From an uncultured Varibaculum sp. (GTDB lineage: Bacteria > Actinomycetota > Actinomycetes > Actinomycetales > Actinomycetaceae), in the NCBI RefSeq assembly GCF_902489465.1, contig NZ_CABTZZ010000033.1, positions 1 through 20,039 on the forward strand: a stretch of DNA of 20,039 bases, in the 5' to 3' direction. This document shows, piece after piece, positions 7,001-15,801 of this stretch. Each line of letters opens with the position of its first letter. The stretch's first letter is position 1. The notes under the pieces are model-generated. The model did no database searches. It worked only from the letters and a program-made list of their open reading frames with translations, and was not told the origin of the DNA. Both the position numbers and the translations under genes were made by a program.

Positions 7001-10000
7001 TAATAAAATCACTGCTCTGACCGCTCCTTGGGATACTTTCACGCAGATTCCCCGTGGCGCGTTCTTAAACAATGAAATAGTTTCTCTGCCACCCTCTTGG
7101 GGCAAGATTACTGTAATCGGAAGATACAGTTTCTTGGACAATCGGCTAAAGGCTTTACCCAGTTCCTGGGGTGAAGTTAGAGAAATTCACTATGGAGCTT
7201 TTGCCAATAATGAGTTGACGGCGATACCAGATTCTTGGGGCAAGATATCTATCTTAGGTGGGCGTGAGCGGGGAGCACCTATATCCAGATGGGATCCTCA
7301 TGCTACCGTCTTTGGGCATTCTACCTCTAACTCGCAGACCAAGGATATAGATAGGGAGAAAAATAAAAATAATATCACCGTTCTCCCGGAATCTCTTGGT
7401 GATTTGTATTACATCCATGCTGATACTTTTTCCTCAAACATGCCACGAGGAATGGTATTTACGGTTCCGGATGCTCCCTTGATTTATGACGGTCAGCAGT
7501 ATGATCGTCTAGAACATGCAGTAGAAATGTTCTCAGGCGTAGGTTGGGGTAAAGGCGGCGCTGGCTCTAATACTACCTACGGCGGTCTTAATGGGCCTAT
7601 ATATCTGCGACCGGAGTCGGGTAAGAACCCCAATAATGTATCTGGATACACTACTGGATATGGTAACGACGTCATTATCCTCACCGATTCCCAGGTGCGG
7701 GTACGCTACCTTGATCAGGAAACCGGTCAGCCGTTGGCACCGGAAATAAACCGCCCCATTAGCAGTAAAGAGGGCGATAGCAACCAGAATTATGTGCTAG
7801 TGCCGCCTATGATTGAAGGCTATTCGCTGCCTCCTAGCCAGACCATTAAGCTAGACGGCAACGACAAGGACATAGTTTTCAATTACCAGAAGGCTCCAGC
7901 AGAGATGACGGGCTCTTACGCACGTCTGGATTTGACTGGAAGAATAAACCAGCCTGGCTGGCCCGAGTCCAATGAGCTAGAAGAGGAATTCGGCAATAAT
8001 ATGCGCGTTGACCTCACCTACGGTGGGGACGCTGGAACCTCGATAGTTAAGGATGGGGTTATTCGGGTAACTTATGATCCTACCCGGGTAGAAGTTGCGG
8101 ATTGGGATAATACTTCCAGCCAATTCTTTACCTCAGTTAAAGTAGTTGCTCCGGGAGTCCTGGAAGTTAAGCTGAAGCCGAATTACGATAGCTCTACGCG
8201 AACCAGTATTCCTATCTACTGGCGTATAAAGAAGCGGATCACCGCCTCGGACGCAGTTTTCCCGGTCAAAGCGGAATTGGTTGATACTGCCGCGGACGGG
8301 AAGCAGTATGTGCTCACCCCGCACCCGGATTCTAAACCGGGGCCGGTGAACCTGAAAGGATACTATCCGCTACCTTCTTTCACGAAGGATACAGTAGGGT
8401 GTTATCTCGCCGTATGCAGGGACTACGATGACGATCCGGAAGGAGACGTCAGCACCTCTGGCAAAAACGCGGTCACCTTTACTTTCGGAGTAAAGAAATT
8501 GATGCGGAACGTGCGTGGTTACACCATCACTGACCAGTTGCCGCTATACACCAAGACCGATGGAACCCAGGCACGCGCCCAGTTCGTAGCCGATGAAAAC
8601 CCGGGGTGGGAGCTAGGCAAAGATGGGCTCACCCTCACCTATACCAATACCGAAAAACGTCTGCATACGGAGAGCTCCGGTCTAGGTAGCTTGAAGTTGC
8701 ATTTCCCGGGGGCAAAGAAACAAAAACGGATTGATAACCACGCCGATTTCACTCTGACTCCCGAGGAGCAAGGCCCGAAAGAACCGCTGCTTACGGGGGC
8801 GGCAGATACTAACTTCAGCTTCTATAAGCCGATGGAGACTGCACCTCCAGGGGTTCCCCTAACGAAGGTTGCTGCTGGCCCGCACTTCCGTGATGGAGCC
8901 GCGGTAATCTACGACACTAAGCAAGATCGCTCTCTTGAGATCGATTGGAATGTACTTACCAATAACATTACGGATACCCCTGTGAACCTAAATCTTAGGG
9001 ACTTTGACCTTGATGACCGTTTGCAGTACACCGGTATTACCCCTGACCCGGTATTTGTGGGTGGCACCCTAGAGATTATTAGTCCCACTGGCGAACCGGA
9101 TAAATATAAAGTTCTTTATTCCATGGGCATTACAGGAACTGACCGGATCGATCTGCCGGAGGATCTTACCTCCTACCAGAACATCCAGTTGCGGTGGAGC
9201 AGCGTTAAGGCTACGCAGCCAGGACAAAAAACTATTACCAAGATTCACACCAAGCTCCGCGACCCGGATAATAACCTCTGTGAGGGTCTGAAGTGCCAAG
9301 CTGACCTCAGAAATAAGGTGCAGGGCGGGGAACGTATTAAAGAGGCTCATGTCAAGGTGAAGCCCGAAGGTAAGAAGCTTAAAGCTCGCAAAGTCAACAC
9401 TTTTGACAAGGCTACTCTCGCCGGTAAAACCGGTACCTATACCGTAGGCGCGGAGCTAGAAACCGATTACGGTGACCCCTTAACCGGTTTTGAGCTGGTA
9501 GATGTGCTACCTAGAGGGTTGGAAGTTAACCGGGTCACGCTGACTAAAACGTTTGCGGAACTGCCCGGAGCCCGTTACCAGATTCTTTCTAACTTCAATG
9601 GGACAGGACGCGTAGCGGTTCGTTTCCAAGCGGATCAGGTCACCGATCCCAGCCAGGTATACAGTGTGGGACAGCTAGAGACCACTATTACCAGGGGTGT
9701 TATCGACGGTGACATCGTTAACGAAGCGTTCGTGCATGCTCAAGGCAATGTTGAGTATCCAGAAGACAAGAGCGACAAAAACAAAGACAGATGGGCAACC
9801 ACGGTGGAAAACCCGATTGCCGGTTCTGGAAAGTGGTCGAGAGCGGAAAATACTACCCGAGTCGCAGTAGGGGATGAAACCTATATCTACAAGCGGATTA
9901 AGGAACGCAAGCCAAACGTGCCCTGGGTTACCGAGATCAAGACTGTCGGGGGAGCGAAATTCGATTATCAGCTTCGCCTAGGCTACGGAACTAATCCGGA

Positions 10001-12887
10001 GCAAAATCCGGTGATCTATGACTTACTGCCAGTGGCAGGTACCCCTGCCCGCAGCGGTTCCACCCTGATTAACCAGTACGATCCCAGCGGGCAAATCAGC
10101 TTCGAAATGGTAGATGGTACGGCAGCTAACGGTTGGAATACCTTCTATACCTGCGACACTGGTATCGCGAAAGATAACCTAGATCGCGCCAACTGGCAGA
10201 GCACTCCCTGCCCGGTGGTAACGGGGTTGAAATTTACCAATAACAACCCGCAGCAGCCGCGCAGCGAAGTACGGATCACGGTACCGATGATTGCTGGCCC
10301 GGTGGGTGCGGATCCGCGTTCCCAAGAGCATTTGGGCAAAAAAGCAATCAATGATTTCTGGAGTCTGTCGAGCTCACACGCAGGCAAACTGGAATCCAAC
10401 CCGGTGATTAACACCCTGGTGCCGCCGGCGGTAAATATCGAGCTGACCAAGTACGGATTCAAAGCCGAGCCCTTCCAGACAGCGCAGAAGAAACTGCTCG
10501 CAGGAGCCAAATTCGGCCTCTACGATAAAGAGGGAGCACTGCAAGCCAGCGCCATCTCTGACTCTAAGGGGCAGGTAAAGTTCACGAATGTGACTGCCAC
10601 CCCGGGCTGGACGGTGCGAGAGATCGAAGCTCCCACGGGATATGCCGTTACCGATAAGGCATATATGCTGTCGGCTAGCGACTTTAATGCCACCAATTAT
10701 GATTCCACTACCGGCACCTACAAGATTAAACTGCCTGATGTTACCAACATTGGCAAGTGGTATCCTCTTGAGCCGATTACTGGTACCGCCGAGTTTAAGA
10801 AAGTGGACGCCCTCGGTAATCCCTTGGCGGGTATTGAATTCACGATCACCCCGCAACCGGTGCGACAGAACGATGGCACCATGTTTGTGCCGAACTCCGC
10901 TCCGATCACGGTGCGTTCTAACGATGACGGTCTCGTCAAGTTCTATCGTATTCCCGCTGGTAAATGGCAGCTAACGGAGAATCCGGGCGTTCGTCACTTG
11001 CAGCCGATTGCGCCAATTGATTTCACCATTACTAGTTGCAGCCAAGCAACTTGTACTAACCTGCGCGGGCTGGATCTGAAGCTGGGAGTTAACGGCCAGA
11101 TCAAGAACGATAAAGGCGCGGTGTCGCTGTCGAAGTTGGGCGTGCGGGGCATGGCCGATAAGAATAAGTCCTTTGGCGAGTGGCAGCGCGGGGACGGCGT
11201 GATTAAGGCGGGCGCGACCTTTAACCTCTATAAAGGAAAAGGGACTAGTAGCCTAGTTAAGTCGGTAACCACCGGGGGATCGGCCGCTAATGTCATCCTC
11301 GATAATCTGGATATTAATCAGGTTTATACCTTGGAAGAGACTAAGGCTCCGGAGGGGTATACCCAAAATAGTGAGCTAATGTATTTCCAGATTGACCCGG
11401 ATGGTCGGCTTTTGGACGCTTCCGGCAAGCTGTTGCTAGAGCAGCGCGAACTGTTAGTACCCAACGAGGAAGAAAAACAAGAGTCTTCATTGGTTGTCAC
11501 CAAGGTTGACCCTACGGCTGACGAGACTGACAAGTTCTTGGTCGGTGCCGAGTTTGGTTTGTTTAAACAGAACCCGGATACTTCTTGGCCGGCCGACCCG
11601 ATCAAGAAAGTAACTACTGGTGATACTGGTCAAGCAGAGTTCACTGGGCTTGCTGGTGGGGTTTACCGGGTGAAAGAGCTGAAAGCTCCCATCGGGTATT
11701 ATGTTGATCCCCAGGCGCAATACGATTTCGTAGTTGATGACTATAAGGCGCAGCAGTTTACCTGGACGGCCAATAATAATCCTTCCCGCTTGCGGGTCTT
11801 CAAATATGAACCCTTGGTGAAGGCGATTGATGAGGACGCTGCCGATAAAGTAGTGTCGGGCACCCCAGGTGCGGTAAAAGTCCCCGGTAAAGTGGCGGGC
11901 ACTTTCGATGTGGTGATCCCGCTGTCTGGCGCCAAGTTCACCCTCTTTGAAGAGAACGAGACTACCGAGGTTGCTAGGGATCTTACTACGGGCAAAGACG
12001 GTTTGGTAGAGCTGCCGGCAACGGTCAAGCTGGACCCTGACAAGATCTACAAGCTGAAAGAAATCACAGCTCCTAGTGGGTATGTGGCGAAGTCTAACGC
12101 GGTATCAGTAAAGGTTTCTGATTATGCCTTGCTGGATGGGTTTACTGGTTTGATTACTTTGGAGGTTCCTAACACTAAGGACACCGGCCGGATCACGGTT
12201 TCGAAGCTGTCGAAAGAAACTGGTAAAGCCTTGGCGGGTGCGGAGTTCACTTTGACCAAGCCCGACGGGTCTACCCAGAAGCTGGTTACTAACGAGGTGG
12301 GTCTGGCTACCTTTACTGGTCTCGATTTCGGTAAGGAATACGCCGTGCAGGAAACCAAGGCTCCAGACGGTTACCTGGTATCGGATCAGGTCTCGAAGGT
12401 TACTTTGACCGGTGATAATCCGACAGTGACGTTTGTGCGTTATAACCAGCGCGCGGAGGTTGAGATCGAGCTTAACAAGGTCTCGGATGAGGGCGAGGCT
12501 CTGTCTGGCGTGGTGTTTGAGCTTTCCCGCGAGGGAGATAGTGGGGACACGCAGACCCTGACTACTGGGAAGGATGGCAAGGTTAAGTTTAAGGTGTTGC
12601 CTGGACAGGAGTACACCTTGCGGGAAACCCAAACGAATCGGGGTTATGCTTTGTTGCCGCAGCCGGTGAAGTTCACGGTTGATGGTAACGGGAAAGTGAC
12701 CGTTTCCAGTGAAAAAGGAAATGTAAATACTGTTAGTGGCGGGAATGGATCCCTGACCGTTACTAACTACCCGGAGGGGAAGCTTCCCTTGTCGGGATAT
12801 GCCGGTGCTTTAGAAGTGTTGCTTCTTGGGTGTCTGGTGTTAGGGATTGCTATTGTATTCACTCTATTTGAAAGGAAGAGAAAGTGA
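4038..12887 (+). CDS. Giant LPLSG-anchored pilus tip-type adhesin with BspA-like leucine-rich repeats, MucBP and seven SpaA-like domains
   Basis: I chose GTG 4038, preceded by AGAGGTG at good spacing, over the upstream TTG 3987. It gives a 2,949-aa protein that opens with a clean signal peptide (basic 4-9, hydrophobic 10-28, APA near 32-34). A Ser/Thr/Asn-rich linker follows. Then come an LRR_5/BspA-like block (about 127-307), a MucBP-like domain (340-415), an Ig-like DUF5011-type domain (417-497), and a second LRR block (about 566-1133) with roughly 22 units built on LPDSWGK. A second MucBP-like domain spans 1217-1285, then about 850 residues that I cannot assign. Seven SpaA/Cna-B-like domains (about 2145-2874) carry E-box motifs such as EIEAPTGY and ETKAPDGY, which suggests internal isopeptide bonds. 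The C-terminus has LPLSG (2916-2920), a hydrophobic segment and ERKRK. Its stop overlaps the shaft pilin start by 4 bp. Position ahead of pilin and sortase and the size indicate a tip adhesin; its ligand is unknown. Confidence 0.92.
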   Translation: MASKVVSRRLIASLSVLGLLLSTLLVIVPMTAPAVEQSNSAKATSATGNKSAKLSASTNHSTTSNTKNSSAATDNNQAQQFNFQQTNAGVPQALRVPAPMRAGVPPTDDRFTFNGTELTGLTDKGKAALEANKELTIPAGTTKIAEGVFSGLNLTKVTLPDSVTEVADRAFYDNQISKLTAPGLKIIGEGAFQKNKLTDFESSTVETIGEGAFSDNALKSVKIKSAPVTVIPANTFRDNQLDTVELPDTVTEIGASAFANNMLKGVTLPSKLAKVGQEAFSGNQIEKVKIPSTVTDFGPEVFANNQRWVVLDKADGQQSLPAAVKSEKYNSGFGQVAAEDTVSITINYIDADTNKPLRSPQVLQSEFTEPDGVYFAGEENTIKAPQLAGYAVTPDSQKITPQAGAANEVTFKYKKTDFSPKISGEIVKHIAKDGDGSKAALLAGVTATDTDGNDITASLTVSPESIDTSVQEATYDVYYTATDSKGRTKTVKGKVAVGPDWPEKTICPGWQVKDFKYHTWTDSKDKQWNSVAGFSTTGLAKYRAGQTKNSTDWCWPTIGDKGQPIDSISEDAFRSTPLTSVPDSWGNIEHIGMRAFVNSKLTALPDSWGKVKSIDYYAFQNNQLTALPKSWGDVSYLGDSAFKNNKITSLEAPWGKITDLPEGVFQDNEIVSVPDSWGDITRIWQLAFYGNQLTALPDSWGKVATLGRHAFYNNKLTALPNSWGKITSLPTSVFDSNQLVSLPAWGRVTEVGGSAFQNNQITALPDSWDEVASVGEAAFRNNKIAALTADWGKITSLPSFVFNNNQIASLPAWGSITSIGNSAFEKNKLTKLPDSWENVSRLGTSSFASNLLTSLPDSWGKITVIPEKAFYDNQLASLPAWGSVTTIGKNSFVRNNLTVLPDSWDSVTTIEPCAFAGKNIYKDNAYPDYRCYPSEANTGTNINQIQSLPSSWGKVKTIGAQAFMGNALTGLPDSWASVTSIGAESFKDNKITALTAPWDTFTQIPRGAFLNNEIVSLPPSWGKITVIGRYSFLDNRLKALPSSWGEVREIHYGAFANNELTAIPDSWGKISILGGRERGAPISRWDPHATVFGHSTSNSQTKDIDREKNKNNITVLPESLGDLYYIHADTFSSNMPRGMVFTVPDAPLIYDGQQYDRLEHAVEMFSGVGWGKGGAGSNTTYGGLNGPIYLRPESGKNPNNVSGYTTGYGNDVIILTDSQVRVRYLDQETGQPLAPEINRPISSKEGDSNQNYVLVPPMIEGYSLPPSQTIKLDGNDKDIVFNYQKAPAEMTGSYARLDLTGRINQPGWPESNELEEEFGNNMRVDLTYGGDAGTSIVKDGVIRVTYDPTRVEVADWDNTSSQFFTSVKVVAPGVLEVKLKPNYDSSTRTSIPIYWRIKKRITASDAVFPVKAELVDTAADGKQYVLTPHPDSKPGPVNLKGYYPLPSFTKDTVGCYLAVCRDYDDDPEGDVSTSGKNAVTFTFGVKKLMRNVRGYTITDQLPLYTKTDGTQARAQFVADENPGWELGKDGLTLTYTNTEKRLHTESSGLGSLKLHFPGAKKQKRIDNHADFTLTPEEQGPKEPLLTGAADTNFSFYKPMETAPPGVPLTKVAAGPHFRDGAAVIYDTKQDRSLEIDWNVLTNNITDTPVNLNLRDFDLDDRLQYTGITPDPVFVGGTLEIISPTGEPDKYKVLYSMGITGTDRIDLPEDLTSYQNIQLRWSSVKATQPGQKTITKIHTKLRDPDNNLCEGLKCQADLRNKVQGGERIKEAHVKVKPEGKKLKARKVNTFDKATLAGKTGTYTVGAELETDYGDPLTGFELVDVLPRGLEVNRVTLTKTFAELPGARYQILSNFNGTGRVAVRFQADQVTDPSQVYSVGQLETTITRGVIDGDIVNEAFVHAQGNVEYPEDKSDKNKDRWATTVENPIAGSGKWSRAENTTRVAVGDETYIYKRIKERKPNVPWVTEIKTVGGAKFDYQLRLGYGTNPEQNPVIYDLLPVAGTPARSGSTLINQYDPSGQISFEMVDGTAANGWNTFYTCDTGIAKDNLDRANWQSTPCPVVTGLKFTNNNPQQPRSEVRITVPMIAGPVGADPRSQEHLGKKAINDFWSLSSSHAGKLESNPVINTLVPPAVNIELTKYGFKAEPFQTAQKKLLAGAKFGLYDKEGALQASAISDSKGQVKFTNVTATPGWTVREIEAPTGYAVTDKAYMLSASDFNATNYDSTTGTYKIKLPDVTNIGKWYPLEPITGTAEFKKVDALGNPLAGIEFTITPQPVRQNDGTMFVPNSAPITVRSNDDGLVKFYRIPAGKWQLTENPGVRHLQPIAPIDFTITSCSQATCTNLRGLDLKLGVNGQIKNDKGAVSLSKLGVRGMADKNKSFGEWQRGDGVIKAGATFNLYKGKGTSSLVKSVTTGGSAANVILDNLDINQVYTLEETKAPEGYTQNSELMYFQIDPDGRLLDASGKLLLEQRELLVPNEEEKQESSLVVTKVDPTADETDKFLVGAEFGLFKQNPDTSWPADPIKKVTTGDTGQAEFTGLAGGVYRVKELKAPIGYYVDPQAQYDFVVDDYKAQQFTWTANNNPSRLRVFKYEPLVKAIDEDAADKVVSGTPGAVKVPGKVAGTFDVVIPLSGAKFTLFEENETTEVARDLTTGKDGLVELPATVKLDPDKIYKLKEITAPSGYVAKSNAVSVKVSDYALLDGFTGLITLEVPNTKDTGRITVSKLSKETGKALAGAEFTLTKPDGSTQKLVTNEVGLATFTGLDFGKEYAVQETKAPDGYLVSDQVSKVTLTGDNPTVTFVRYNQRAEVEIELNKVSDEGEALSGVVFELSREGDSGDTQTLTTGKDGKVKFKVLPGQEYTLRETQTNRGYALLPQPVKFTVDGNGKVTVSSEKGNVNTVSGGNGSLTVTNYPEGKLPLSGYAGALEVLLLGCLVLGIAIVFTLFERKRK

Positions 12888-14458
12888 GTAAGAAAAAGTT
12901 ACTGGCCATGCTGACTGGCATGGTGATGGCCTTTATGGGCCTGGCAGGTGTTGGCGCCGCCAGCGCTGATACTATACTTGGTACATCTCAGCCGGAGAAA
13001 GCATCCTTGACGGTGCATAAGTATCTGGGTGCGACTACAAATTTGAAACACGATGGTACCGCGATTGATGCTGGCGAGCTTACTGGTAAAACTCCTTTGA
13101 AGGGGGTTAATTTCAAGCTGTACAGGGTTGAGGGCGTTGATGTTTCTACTAATGATGGTTTGAAACTGGCTCAAGAAATCGCTGCGGTTTCCCTGAAGGA
13201 TGATGTAGTTACCACGGGTATTACGGTTGGAGGCACCACTTATAAGTTGGCTGCTACCCCGACTACTAAGACGACAGGCGCTAATGGTGAAGCTAATTTT
13301 GCTGATGTAGCTCGTGGTTTGTATGTTGTGGTTGAGGATCTAGAAGGCTCAGGCACGATTAAGGCTGCTGATAAAGAGGTTGCGAAGGAGAAGATTACTC
13401 CGATTGCTCCTTTCGCGGTGACTTTGCCGATGACTAACCCTGATGGCAAGGCTTGGAATGCCGATGTGCATGTTTACCCGAAGAACCAGGAAAACACCCT
13501 GGATAAGAAGGTTGTAGACAAGGGTGTTACTACTTTGCCTGAGGGGGTTACAGGTACTGCCAATGAGTTTAAGTACGTCTTGTCTACCAAGTCTACTGGT
13601 GCTGACGCTGATGGTGATGGCGAAATGAATGCTGCTGACTTGGGTGGGGTTTACAAGATTGTTGACCAGTTGCCGGCTAATGTGGAGTATGTAAAGACTA
13701 CCGCCAAGATTGCCGGGGCTGACACCACTGATTTTGATGCCACCACCACTAAAGCTGGTGATCCGGAGCGTACTACGGTTACGGTGGCTTTCAAGGGTGC
13801 CGGGCTGGATACTATCGCTGCGGGTACTGATATCGAGGTTACTTTGCACGTGAAGCTGAAGAGTGTTCCGGCTGATGGTTTGACTAAGAACACCGGTCAG
13901 TTGTTCCCGAATAAGTACTCGGAAGATAATGGTAAGCCGATCACTTCTCCGGAGGTTGTCACCAAACACGGTGATATCGTGATTAAGAAGGTTGATAAAG
14001 ATGGTGCCGCCTTGGCGGGTGCTGTTTTCACTGTGCACTTGGCTGATGCTGCTACTAAGAGCTGCTCTGATTTGACTAAGTTGGGGCCTGTTATCAAGAC
14101 CTCGGAAGCCACTGGTGCTGATGGTTTAGTGAAGATCTCTGATTTGCAGTTGACTAACTGGATTGATGGGGAGGCTGTAGCTGAAGGCGATCAGGTTCCT
14201 TATTGTTTGGTAGAGAAAACCGCGCCGAAGGGCTATCAGCTTTTGCCGCAGGCAATTGAATTTAAGCTGACGAAAGCGGGCACGGTTGTTGATCTAAATA
14301 CTGCTAAAGCAGGTGATGGTAGCTTCGTGCAGGTTACTAACTACAAGAACCCGGGTCTGCCGCTTACTGGTGCTCAGGGGATTTTGCTCGTTTCGGTTCT
14401 GGGCTTGATCCTGGTCTCTGTTGGCGTGGTGCTAACCGTTAAGCGCCGCCAGGACTAG
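12884..14458 (+). CDS. Major shaft pilin, FimA/FimP-like, LPLTG-anchored
   Basis: The 524-aa protein starts at GTG 12884, inside the stop of the adhesin gene (GTGA overlap), with GGAAGAG upstream. The signal peptide is about residues 1-28, ending ASA. The pilin motif WNADVHVYPK (191-200) supplies K200, the lysine joined to the next subunit by the sortase. The C-terminal domain has K368/K369 in IVIKKVDKDG, E-box E444 in LVEKTAPKGYQ and N486 in VQVTNYKN, the expected trio for an internal Lys-Asn isopeptide bond. C394 and C441 could form a disulfide, as in related Actinomyces fimbrillins. The sorting signal is LPLTG (492-496), followed by a membrane segment and KRRQD. The length and three-domain plan fit the FimA/FimP family of actinobacterial shaft pilins. 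It is polymerised outside the membrane by the sortase encoded downstream. Confidence 0.96.
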   Translation: MSKKKLLAMLTGMVMAFMGLAGVGAASADTILGTSQPEKASLTVHKYLGATTNLKHDGTAIDAGELTGKTPLKGVNFKLYRVEGVDVSTNDGLKLAQEIAAVSLKDDVVTTGITVGGTTYKLAATPTTKTTGANGEANFADVARGLYVVVEDLEGSGTIKAADKEVAKEKITPIAPFAVTLPMTNPDGKAWNADVHVYPKNQENTLDKKVVDKGVTTLPEGVTGTANEFKYVLSTKSTGADADGDGEMNAADLGGVYKIVDQLPANVEYVKTTAKIAGADTTDFDATTTKAGDPERTTVTVAFKGAGLDTIAAGTDIEVTLHVKLKSVPADGLTKNTGQLFPNKYSEDNGKPITSPEVVTKHGDIVIKKVDKDGAALAGAVFTVHLADAATKSCSDLTKLGPVIKTSEATGADGLVKISDLQLTNWIDGEAVAEGDQVPYCLVEKTAPKGYQLLPQAIEFKLTKAGTVVDLNTAKAGDGSFVQVTNYKNPGLPLTGAQGILLVSVLGLILVSVGVVLTVKRRQD

Positions 14459-14507
14459 GCATAGGTCTAGGAATACTATTAATAGAGTGATCAATAGCCC
14501 CTAAGAC

Positions 14508-14549
14508 CAAAGAGGGGGCGGTGTAGCTTACTGCACCGCCCCCTCTTTG
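14508..14549 (+). terminator. GC-rich hairpin between shaft pilin and sortase genes
   Basis: CAAAGAGGGGGCGGTG (14508-14523) and CACCGCCCCCTCTTTG (14534-14549) pair perfectly over 16 bp with a 10-nt loop. No long T-run follows outside the stem, so termination may be partial. Placed 50 bp after the pilin stop, it could protect the pilin mRNA end and reduce read-through into the sortase gene, a common way to keep pilin above sortase. Confidence 0.7.
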
Positions 14550-14558
14550 CGCCCTCAT

Positions 14559-14634
14559 ACGGGAAACGCTTTTCCCGTTATAGGTATCGGCTAATACCGG
14601 GCAGACAGGTTAACCGGCAGGCGGGTTAACCTGT
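14559..14634 (+). other. Three further hairpins in the pilin-sortase gap
   Basis: ACGGGAAA/TTTCCCGT (14559-14566 and 14571-14578) form an 8-bp stem with a 4-nt loop. GGTAT/ATACC (14583-14587 and 14594-14598) form a short stem. ACAGGTTAACC/GGTTAACCTGT (14605-14615 and 14624-14634) form an 11-bp stem with an 8-nt loop. With the preceding GC-rich hairpin this makes four in about 130 bp. None has a following T-run. The rest of the gap, to 14775, holds the sortase ribosome binding site and no other signal I can support. Confidence 0.6.
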
Positions 14635-14775
14635 GAGGCAAGAGGGGCAAAACTGCCTGAGAATAAACGGCTCCAAGGTGGATGGCGATACCCTGGGGTG
14701 GGGTAAATAAAAGGCCGGATTATATCAGGGTAGCCAGGTGAGAAGTGTTTACAGTTTTGAGAGGAGGGAACCGGG

Positions 14776-15735
14776 ATGCGTAAGGCTGTGATTGTTGTTT
14801 TGACGGTGCTGGGAGCATTACTTTTGCTTTATCCGGTGGTGGCTATTTTTGTTGGTAATGTGCGTATTGGGGAAATATCCAGGATGCAGGCGCAAGAAAT
14901 GAAGCAGGTTTCTGTGCGTCCTGATCAATCCCAGGCATTACTTAAACAGGCGCATGAGTATAACGCTAATATTCGAGGTATCCCGATTCTTGACCCCTAT
15001 TTGTATAAGATGACCAAAACCGGGTCGAAAGAGTACCAGGAATATTTAGGGACTTTGCCCGGGGATGTGATGGGTCGGCTAGTGGTGCCCTCAGCGAAAA
15101 TAGATCTTCCGGTGCGGCACGGTACCGAGGATGACGCGATTGCTCGTGGTGCGGGGCATCTGTTTGGTACCGGCTTGCCGGTTGGGGGTAAAGGAGTTAA
15201 CGCGGTACTTACTGCTCATTCGGGAATGAGGACTGCTAGTTTGTTTGATGGCTTGCAGGACGTAGAGGTCGGCGATATTGCTTATGTGCAGGTGGCGGGG
15301 AAGAAACTGGCTTATAAAGTCCGTGCTATCCACGTGATTAAACCCACCCAGTTAGAGTTGTTCGAGCCTAAAGCTGGTAAGGATATTTTGACCTTGTTTA
15401 CTTGTACTCCTTACGGTTTGAACACGCACCGGCTGGTAGTGACCGCTGAGCGTATCGCTCTTAAGGAAGCGCCCCCGATGAACGAAGATGGCCCTACCTG
15501 GTGGGATGCGTTGCGTTGGTGGATGATCCTCCCGATCATTATCTCGGCTATAGGAGGCGTTATAGTAGCTCGCTACCTGCGAAAAGACCGTAAAAAACGC
15601 GATGAAGAAACCACTCCAGACCAGACAGATAATCCCACGCAAATCGGCAGGCTAACCCGCACGCAAAGAGCAAAGAAGTTTAAAGGATCGACAAAACGTA
15701 AAGGATCACGTCATACAGCGCGACCGCGTAAATAA
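14776..15735 (+). CDS. srtC: Class C (pilus-assembly) sortase
   Basis: This 319-aa membrane transpeptidase should cut pilin sorting signals between T/S and G and join them to the pilin-motif lysine of the next subunit. The N-terminal membrane segment is about 4-27. The lid motif typical of class C enzymes is DPY (73-75). The catalytic residues are H148 (LTAHSGM), C210 (LFTCTPYG) and R219 (NTHRLVV). A second membrane segment (about 249-267) precedes a roughly 50-residue cytoplasmic tail very rich in Lys and Arg. ATG 14776 follows GAGGAGGG at good spacing. It belongs to the tip-shaft-sortase locus but lies 317 bp after the pilin, behind several hairpins, so it may have its own weak promoter or depend on read-through. 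One sortase serving both LPLTG and LPLSG substrates is the simplest reading. Confidence 0.96.
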   Translation: MRKAVIVVLTVLGALLLLYPVVAIFVGNVRIGEISRMQAQEMKQVSVRPDQSQALLKQAHEYNANIRGIPILDPYLYKMTKTGSKEYQEYLGTLPGDVMGRLVVPSAKIDLPVRHGTEDDAIARGAGHLFGTGLPVGGKGVNAVLTAHSGMRTASLFDGLQDVEVGDIAYVQVAGKKLAYKVRAIHVIKPTQLELFEPKAGKDILTLFTCTPYGLNTHRLVVTAERIALKEAPPMNEDGPTWWDALRWWMILPIIISAIGGVIVARYLRKDRKKRDEETTPDQTDNPTQIGRLTRTQRAKKFKGSTKRKGSRHTARPRK

Positions 15736-15801
15736 TCGCGCACCCTCAAAACCCCTCAAACCAGCACAAAAACCCACCAAGCGTCCCCTCAGAAAAAAGA
15801 C

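Noticed and set aside
4019..12632. Many antisense frames of 60-190 codons within the adhesin gene
   Set aside because: They mirror the repetitive coding strand, have no domains, and lie opposite a gene with clear family motifs throughout.
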